Assembly: GCA_007125455.1 (NCBI GenBank)
Contig: SLDE01000094.1
Coordinates: 1-9,351, forward strand
Source: Ectothiorhodospiraceae bacterium
GTDB lineage: Bacteria; Pseudomonadota; Gammaproteobacteria; Thiohalomonadales; Thiohalomonadaceae
DNA length: 9,351 bases
Direction of reading: 5' to 3'
The notes below the pieces were generated by a model. It searched no databases. It saw only the letters and a program-made list of their open reading frames with translations, and had not been told where the DNA came from. A program made the position numbers and the translations under genes. Below are positions 7,001 to 9,351 of this stretch, piece by piece. Position 1 is the first letter of the stretch. The number at the start of each line of letters is the position of its first letter.

Positions 7001-7949
7001 GCCGCTCCACCAGCATCCAGTGGCCGTCGGGCATTACCATCTTCCAGGAGGCGAGATTATCCAGGGTGGTGCCCCACATCACGGCCTTTTTACCACCGGC
7101 GTTCATGGCGATATTGCCGCCGATGCAAGAGGCGTCCTGGGAGGTGGGATCGACCGCAAACACATGCCCGGCGGCGGCGGCGTGTTCCGAGACGCGGCGA
7201 GTCACCACCCCGGCGCCCACCGGGATGGTAGTCACCGGCTGCTCCACACCGGGTAGCGCACGCGGCTCGACCTTGCCGATATGCAGCAGCTTTTCGGTGT
7301 TGATCACCACCGCTTCGGCATCCAGCGGCACCGCCCCGCCGGTGTAACCGGTGCCACCACCACGGGGGATCATGCTCAAGCCCAAACCGATGCACTCGCG
7401 CACCACCGCCGCGACCTCGTCTTCCGTATCGGGGGTGACGACCACCAACGGGTACTCCACACGCCAGTCGGAGGCGTCGGTGACGTGGGACACCCGCGCC
7501 AGGCCATCGAACTGGATATTGTCCTTGCGGGTAACCTTGCACAGCCGGCGCTGCACCTCGTTGCGCCGAATACGCAGCCCCGGCAACCAGTTTTCGAACT
7601 GACGCACCGCCTCGCGACAGGCCGCCGCCAGCGCCAAGGCCTCGGCATTGCCCGCGGCGCGGGTGACGATCTGATCCAGGCGGTGGTGCAAGGCATGCAC
7701 CAGCGACTCCCAGCGCTTGGGGTTATCGAGCAGGTCATCCTGAATGAAGGGGTTGCGCACGATCACCCACATATCCCCCAGCACCTCGAATAACATCCGC
7801 GCCGAACGCCCGGTGACACGCTCACCGCGCAGCACATTCAGTCGCTGCCACTGCTCCTCACCGAGGAAACGGATCACAATCTCCCGGTCGGAAAAGGAGG
7901 TGTAGTTGTAAGGGATTTCGCGTATGCGCTGGGGGGAAGGCGTGCTCAT
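4095..7949 (-). CDS. FAD-linked oxidase / 4Fe-4S / CCG-domain fusion dehydrogenase (DUF3683-type)
   Basis: A 1284-residue flavin and iron-sulfur oxidoreductase, probably oxidising a D-2-hydroxy acid and feeding electrons to the respiratory chain. Domains in order: an N-terminal region (about 1-140, REIPYNYTSFSDREIVIR) as in the DUF3683 family; an FAD-binding PCMH domain with PRGGGTGYTGG (195-205) and SQDASCIGGN (270-279); and a vanillyl-alcohol-oxidase-type C-terminal domain with HMHAGDGNVH (694-703) and GEHGIG (739-744). Two ferredoxin clusters follow, at C816/C819/C822/C826 and C878/C881/C884/C888. Two complete CCG (cysteine-rich) domains come last: C1031, CC1063-1064, C1107/C1110; and C1156, CC1183-1184, C1232/C1235. 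This is the E. coli YdiJ/D-2-hydroxyglutarate dehydrogenase plan with N- and C-terminal extensions (YdiJ is about 1018 residues). There is no signal peptide, so it acts in the cytoplasm or at the inner membrane face. An in-frame GTG at 7961 would add four residues; neither start has a good ribosome site. D-lactate, D-2-hydroxyglutarate and glycolate are all possible substrates. Confidence 0.93.
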   Translation of the reverse strand: MSTPSPQRIREIPYNYTSFSDREIVIRFLGEEQWQRLNVLRGERVTGRSARMLFEVLGDMWVIVRNPFIQDDLLDNPKRWESLVHALHHRLDQIVTRAAGNAEALALAAACREAVRQFENWLPGLRIRRNEVQRRLCKVTRKDNIQFDGLARVSHVTDASDWRVEYPLVVVTPDTEDEVAAVVRECIGLGLSMIPRGGGTGYTGGAVPLDAEAVVINTEKLLHIGKVEPRALPGVEQPVTTIPVGAGVVTRRVSEHAAAAGHVFAVDPTSQDASCIGGNIAMNAGGKKAVMWGTTLDNLASWKMVMPDGHWMLVERLDHNLGKIHEVERALFRLSRFGSDGKTLLGEPEELAIPGEQLRKIGLGKDVTNKFLGGLPGVQKEGCDGIITSAVFVLHRMPQYTRTVCLEFFGADLRQSVPAIVETKDYLDALPGVMLAGLEHLDDRYIKAVSYSTKAPRPDLPKMLLVADIVGDDENAVAEASSTVVRMANARGAEGFIAVSPEARARFWADRARTAAIAAHTNAFKINEDVVIPLGKLAEYSEGIERINIEQSIRNKLNTLDAVADYLAGPLGERRYDSDYGESAENTAILAAKAEAAQNHIQAIRSRWQDYLDGLDRPASEFADEFPPELRAALQAGETLFTLMQRQVLRISYRREVERPLKEIYSGRELAGVRERLDAIHAEHRSRRLFVATHMHAGDGNVHTNIPVHSNDYQMLHEAERVVERIMALAEGLGGVISGEHGIGLTKMAFLAPEVVEAFTRYKEQVDPKQLFNRGKLLAGSGLENAYTPSLRLVQQEALILEASELGELNEMVKDCLRCGKCKPVCTTHVPQANLLYSPRNKILATGLIIEAFLYEEQTRRGISVRHFDEMNDVADHCTICHRCLKPCPVNIDFGDVSVRMRNILRAQGQKRKNIGTWASMAFLNVTDPSTIKLMRKAMIQWGYAGQRLGYRVGKYFGLLGSSKKRPAGTTGKMAVQEQVVHFLKRPMPAGLPSQTTRALLGVEDDKVVPILRDPQKTSEESEAVFYFPGCGSERLFSQVGLATLAMLHHAGVQTVLPPGYLCCGYPQSSGGDDVKGKQISTDNQVLFHRVANTLNYLDIKTVIVSCGTCMDQLLKYRFEAIFPGCRLLDIHEYLMEKGITSEGLAGRQFLYHDPCHSPMKVHNPLKVANALLGQEVMLSDRCCGEAGTFAIARPDISTQVKFRKEEELRKGIHALSGQEESDGSVGILTSCPACHQGLSRYQEATGIDSDYIVVELARRKLGEDWQRAFVEQVKNGGIERVLL

Positions 7950-8064
7950 CGAAACGATCACATCACAGGTCGGGGAAAGCGCTTAAGTCTACCACATTCA
8001 AATGAGCGAATTCACCGCGATAAAAACCGAGGCGGGGCAACTGCGTACTTTCCAAAGGCTGGTG

Positions 8065-8096
8065 TACCCCCTGAAAATCGAGACGGTGTTAGAGAT
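8065..8096 (+). repeat. diverged direct repeat, copy 2
   Basis: The partner of 4010-4042: TACCCCCT, two unmatched bases, AAATC, then a shared ACGG and GTT. 25 of 33 aligned columns match with one gap. It lies upstream of the dehydrogenase gene, while copy 1 lies downstream. Confidence 0.45.
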
Positions 8097-8107
8097 ACCA
8101 GGCACTC

Positions 8108-8135
8108 CTGCCCTCGTATCCCGTCCCTCGTCCCT
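8108..8135 (-). repeat. heptamer array, AGGGACG type, inverted
   Basis: On the minus strand there are four consecutive seven-base units: AGGGACG (8135-8129), AGGGACG (8128-8122), GGATACG (8121-8115) and AGGGCAG (8114-8108). The array begins three bases after the RND stop codon and shares its consensus with 4025-4059. Confidence 0.6.
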
Positions 8136-8138
8136 GAC

Positions 8139-9351
8139 TTACCTCAACATCCGTGCCTTGGCGCTTTCGATTAGGGAGAGCAGTACGGGGATGAATAGCA
8201 GCACGAGTACGGTGGCGAAGGCGAGGCCGAAGGTGATGGAGGTGGCCATGGGGATGAGGAATTGGGCCTGTAGTGAGGTTTCGAACATCAGTGGGGTGAG
8301 GCCGCCAATGGTGGTGAGGGAGGTGAGCATTACTGCGCGCAGGCGGCCGCAGGCGGCTTCGATCAGTGCCTCGCGTACTTCCAGGCCTTTTTTGCGCTGT
8401 TCTTTGAAGAAACTGACCAGAATGATCGAGTTGTTCACTACGATCCCGGAGAGGGCGAAGAGGCCAAACAGGGAGAGGATGGTGAGGTTTATCCCTTGGA
8501 GCCAGTGGCCGATGATGGCGCCGGTGAGCCCGAGGGGGATGGCGGCCATGACGACCAGTGGCCAGCTCCAGGAGGCGAAGGACCAGACCAGGATGAGGTA
8601 GATCAGGCCTAGGCCGATCACCAGGCCGGTGAGCATGTCGGCGAAGGTCTCGCGCTGGTCGGCGGCGCGCCCTTCAAAGCTGTATTGCACTCCGTAGCGG
8701 GTGGACAGTTCGGGCAGGGTGTCGCGGGCGATCTCGGTGATGATGGCGTTGGCGGTGGTTTGGGCGGTGTCGATTTCGCCGGAGACTTCTACCGCGAGTT
8801 GGCCGTCGGCGTGGCGAAGGGCTTCGAAGCCGCGACGTGATTCCCAGGAGGCAACGCTGGATAGTGGTACGAACTGGCCGTTGGGGGCGCGTACGTCGAT
8901 GCGGTCGAAGATATCGAGCCGTTCGCGTTCGGCGCGTGGCAGCATGACCCGGACTTCGAGTTCGTCTTTGCCGTCTTGTACTAGTTGTGCCAGGGCACCA
9001 TCGAAGGCGGCGCGCAGTTGGACGGCGAGGTTTTCGGTGGTGAAGCCGAGGGATTCGCCCACTGGGGTGAGGCGGTAGATCAGTTGCTCGCGCCCGAAGG
9101 GCATGTCGTCTTCTACGTCGGTGACGCCGGGGATGGTGAGCAGGCTGGCGGTGAGTTCCAGTGCGGCGGCCTTGAGGGTTTCGGGGTCGCTGCCGGTGAG
9201 GCGGACGTTGAGGTCGCGCCCCGGTGGGCCGGCTTGGCGGGCGGCGATGATCAGCCCGTCCAGCCCGCTGGCCGGGTCGATTTGGCTGCGCCAGGCGCGG
9301 ATGAACTCTTCGTTGCGCACATCGCGCTGCTCGGAGGGGACCAGTTCGACG
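8139..9351 (-). CDS. RND efflux transporter permease subunit (AcrB family), C-terminal part
   Basis: 403 residues are visible; the frame stays open through the right edge, so the N-terminal part is missing. This is the second half of an inner-membrane proton-driven RND pump (HAE1-like, COG0841). First come the periplasmic porter and docking subdomains (about visible residues 1-235). Then there are five membrane segments matching TM8 to TM12 (about 240-259, 264-283, 289-315, 340-356, 363-394). Typical motifs are AIPLGLTGAIIGHW, FALSGIVVNNSIILVSF, LTSLTTIGG and LQAQFLIPMA. The TM11 threonine of the proton relay is present (LTSL). In TM10 the lysine equivalent to AcrB K940 appears to be asparagine (VVNN), as is common in one RND subgroup. 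A partner membrane-fusion gene is expected upstream, outside the window. The protein ends KARMLR. The substrate cannot be told. Confidence 0.93.
   Translation of the reverse strand, partial: VELVPSEQRDVRNEEFIRAWRSQIDPASGLDGLIIAARQAGPPGRDLNVRLTGSDPETLKAAALELTASLLTIPGVTDVEDDMPFGREQLIYRLTPVGESLGFTTENLAVQLRAAFDGALAQLVQDGKDELEVRVMLPRAERERLDIFDRIDVRAPNGQFVPLSSVASWESRRGFEALRHADGQLAVEVSGEIDTAQTTANAIITEIARDTLPELSTRYGVQYSFEGRAADQRETFADMLTGLVIGLGLIYLILVWSFASWSWPLVVMAAIPLGLTGAIIGHWLQGINLTILSLFGLFALSGIVVNNSIILVSFFKEQRKKGLEVREALIEAACGRLRAVMLTSLTTIGGLTPLMFETSLQAQFLIPMATSITFGLAFATVLVLLFIPVLLSLIESAKARMLR

Larger units (their letters stand above)
7950..8138. other. intergenic gap upstream of the dehydrogenase
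   Basis: A 189-base gap between two minus-strand genes. It must hold the dehydrogenase leader. A TAGACT at 7986-7991 on the minus strand is a possible -10, but no good -35 accompanies it. No convincing terminator for the RND gene was found. The left third is comparatively A+T-rich; the right end is taken up by repeats annotated separately. Confidence 0.45.

Noticed and set aside
5220..7256. 678-residue open frame on the plus strand inside the dehydrogenase gene
   Set aside because: It is antisense to a gene with unmistakable FAD, Fe-S and CCG motifs. The translation is low-complexity (Gly/Ala/Val/Leu/His-rich) and shows no family signature, which is typical of the complementary frame of G+C-rich coding DNA.
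8002..8601. 199-residue plus-strand open frame opposite the RND permease end
   Set aside because: Most of it overlaps the RND C-terminus antisense. The product is Ser/Arg-rich with no motif, and the start has no ribosome site.
1..9351. A novel defence, secretion or biosynthetic system
   Set aside because: The recognised genes belong to common families with no shared specialised theme, and no transposase, integrase, nuclease, toxin pair or CRISPR repeat was seen.

Overview
The window looks like ordinary chromosomal DNA of a free-living gammaproteobacterium. The grounds are the tail of a YcgN-type (UPF0260) protein, a zinc-binding (CZB) diguanylate cyclase, a very large flavin/iron-sulfur dehydrogenase of a type common in beta- and gammaproteobacteria, and high G+C (hand-counted 60-base lines of the conserved genes run from 58 to 72 %). 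The genus cannot be fixed from sequence alone. A sulfur-oxidising or related marine/sediment lineage is only a guess.

Layout, left to right. (1) Bases 1-2229, plus strand: a probable three-gene operon of the ycgN-like 3' end, a CZB-PAS-GGDEF diguanylate cyclase whose start overlaps it by 11 bases, and a LOG-family nucleotide phosphoribohydrolase 27 bases further on. (2) Bases 2254-2427: a complete tRNA-Asp(GTC) unit with a sigma70-type promoter and a strong intrinsic terminator. (3) Bases 2428-2688: a non-coding gap with short heptamer repeats. (4) Bases 2689-3933: a G+C-poorer gene for a lipoprotein with six TolB/PD40-like beta-propeller repeats. (5) Bases 3934-4094: a convergent gap packed with heptamer repeats and weak hairpins. 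(6) Bases 4095-7949, minus strand: a 1284-residue FAD-linked oxidase/ferredoxin/CCG-domain fusion. (7) Bases 7950-8138: a gap with another heptamer array. (8) From 8139 to the right edge, minus strand: the C-terminal 403 residues of an RND efflux permease.

The left block links metal (CZB zinc site; cysteine-containing YcgN family) and light/redox/ligand sensing (PAS) to c-di-GMP synthesis. LOG and the lipoprotein have no obvious functional tie to the rest. The FAD/Fe-S protein probably oxidises a D-2-hydroxy acid and passes electrons through two 4Fe-4S clusters and two CCG domains, likely to the quinone pool; its substrate cannot be read from the sequence.

I saw no defence island, CRISPR array, phage, transposase or biosynthetic cluster. 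The pattern least explained by the genes is that all three non-coding gaps of more than 100 bases carry degenerate tandem arrays with a seven-base period, with shared consensus units between gaps.
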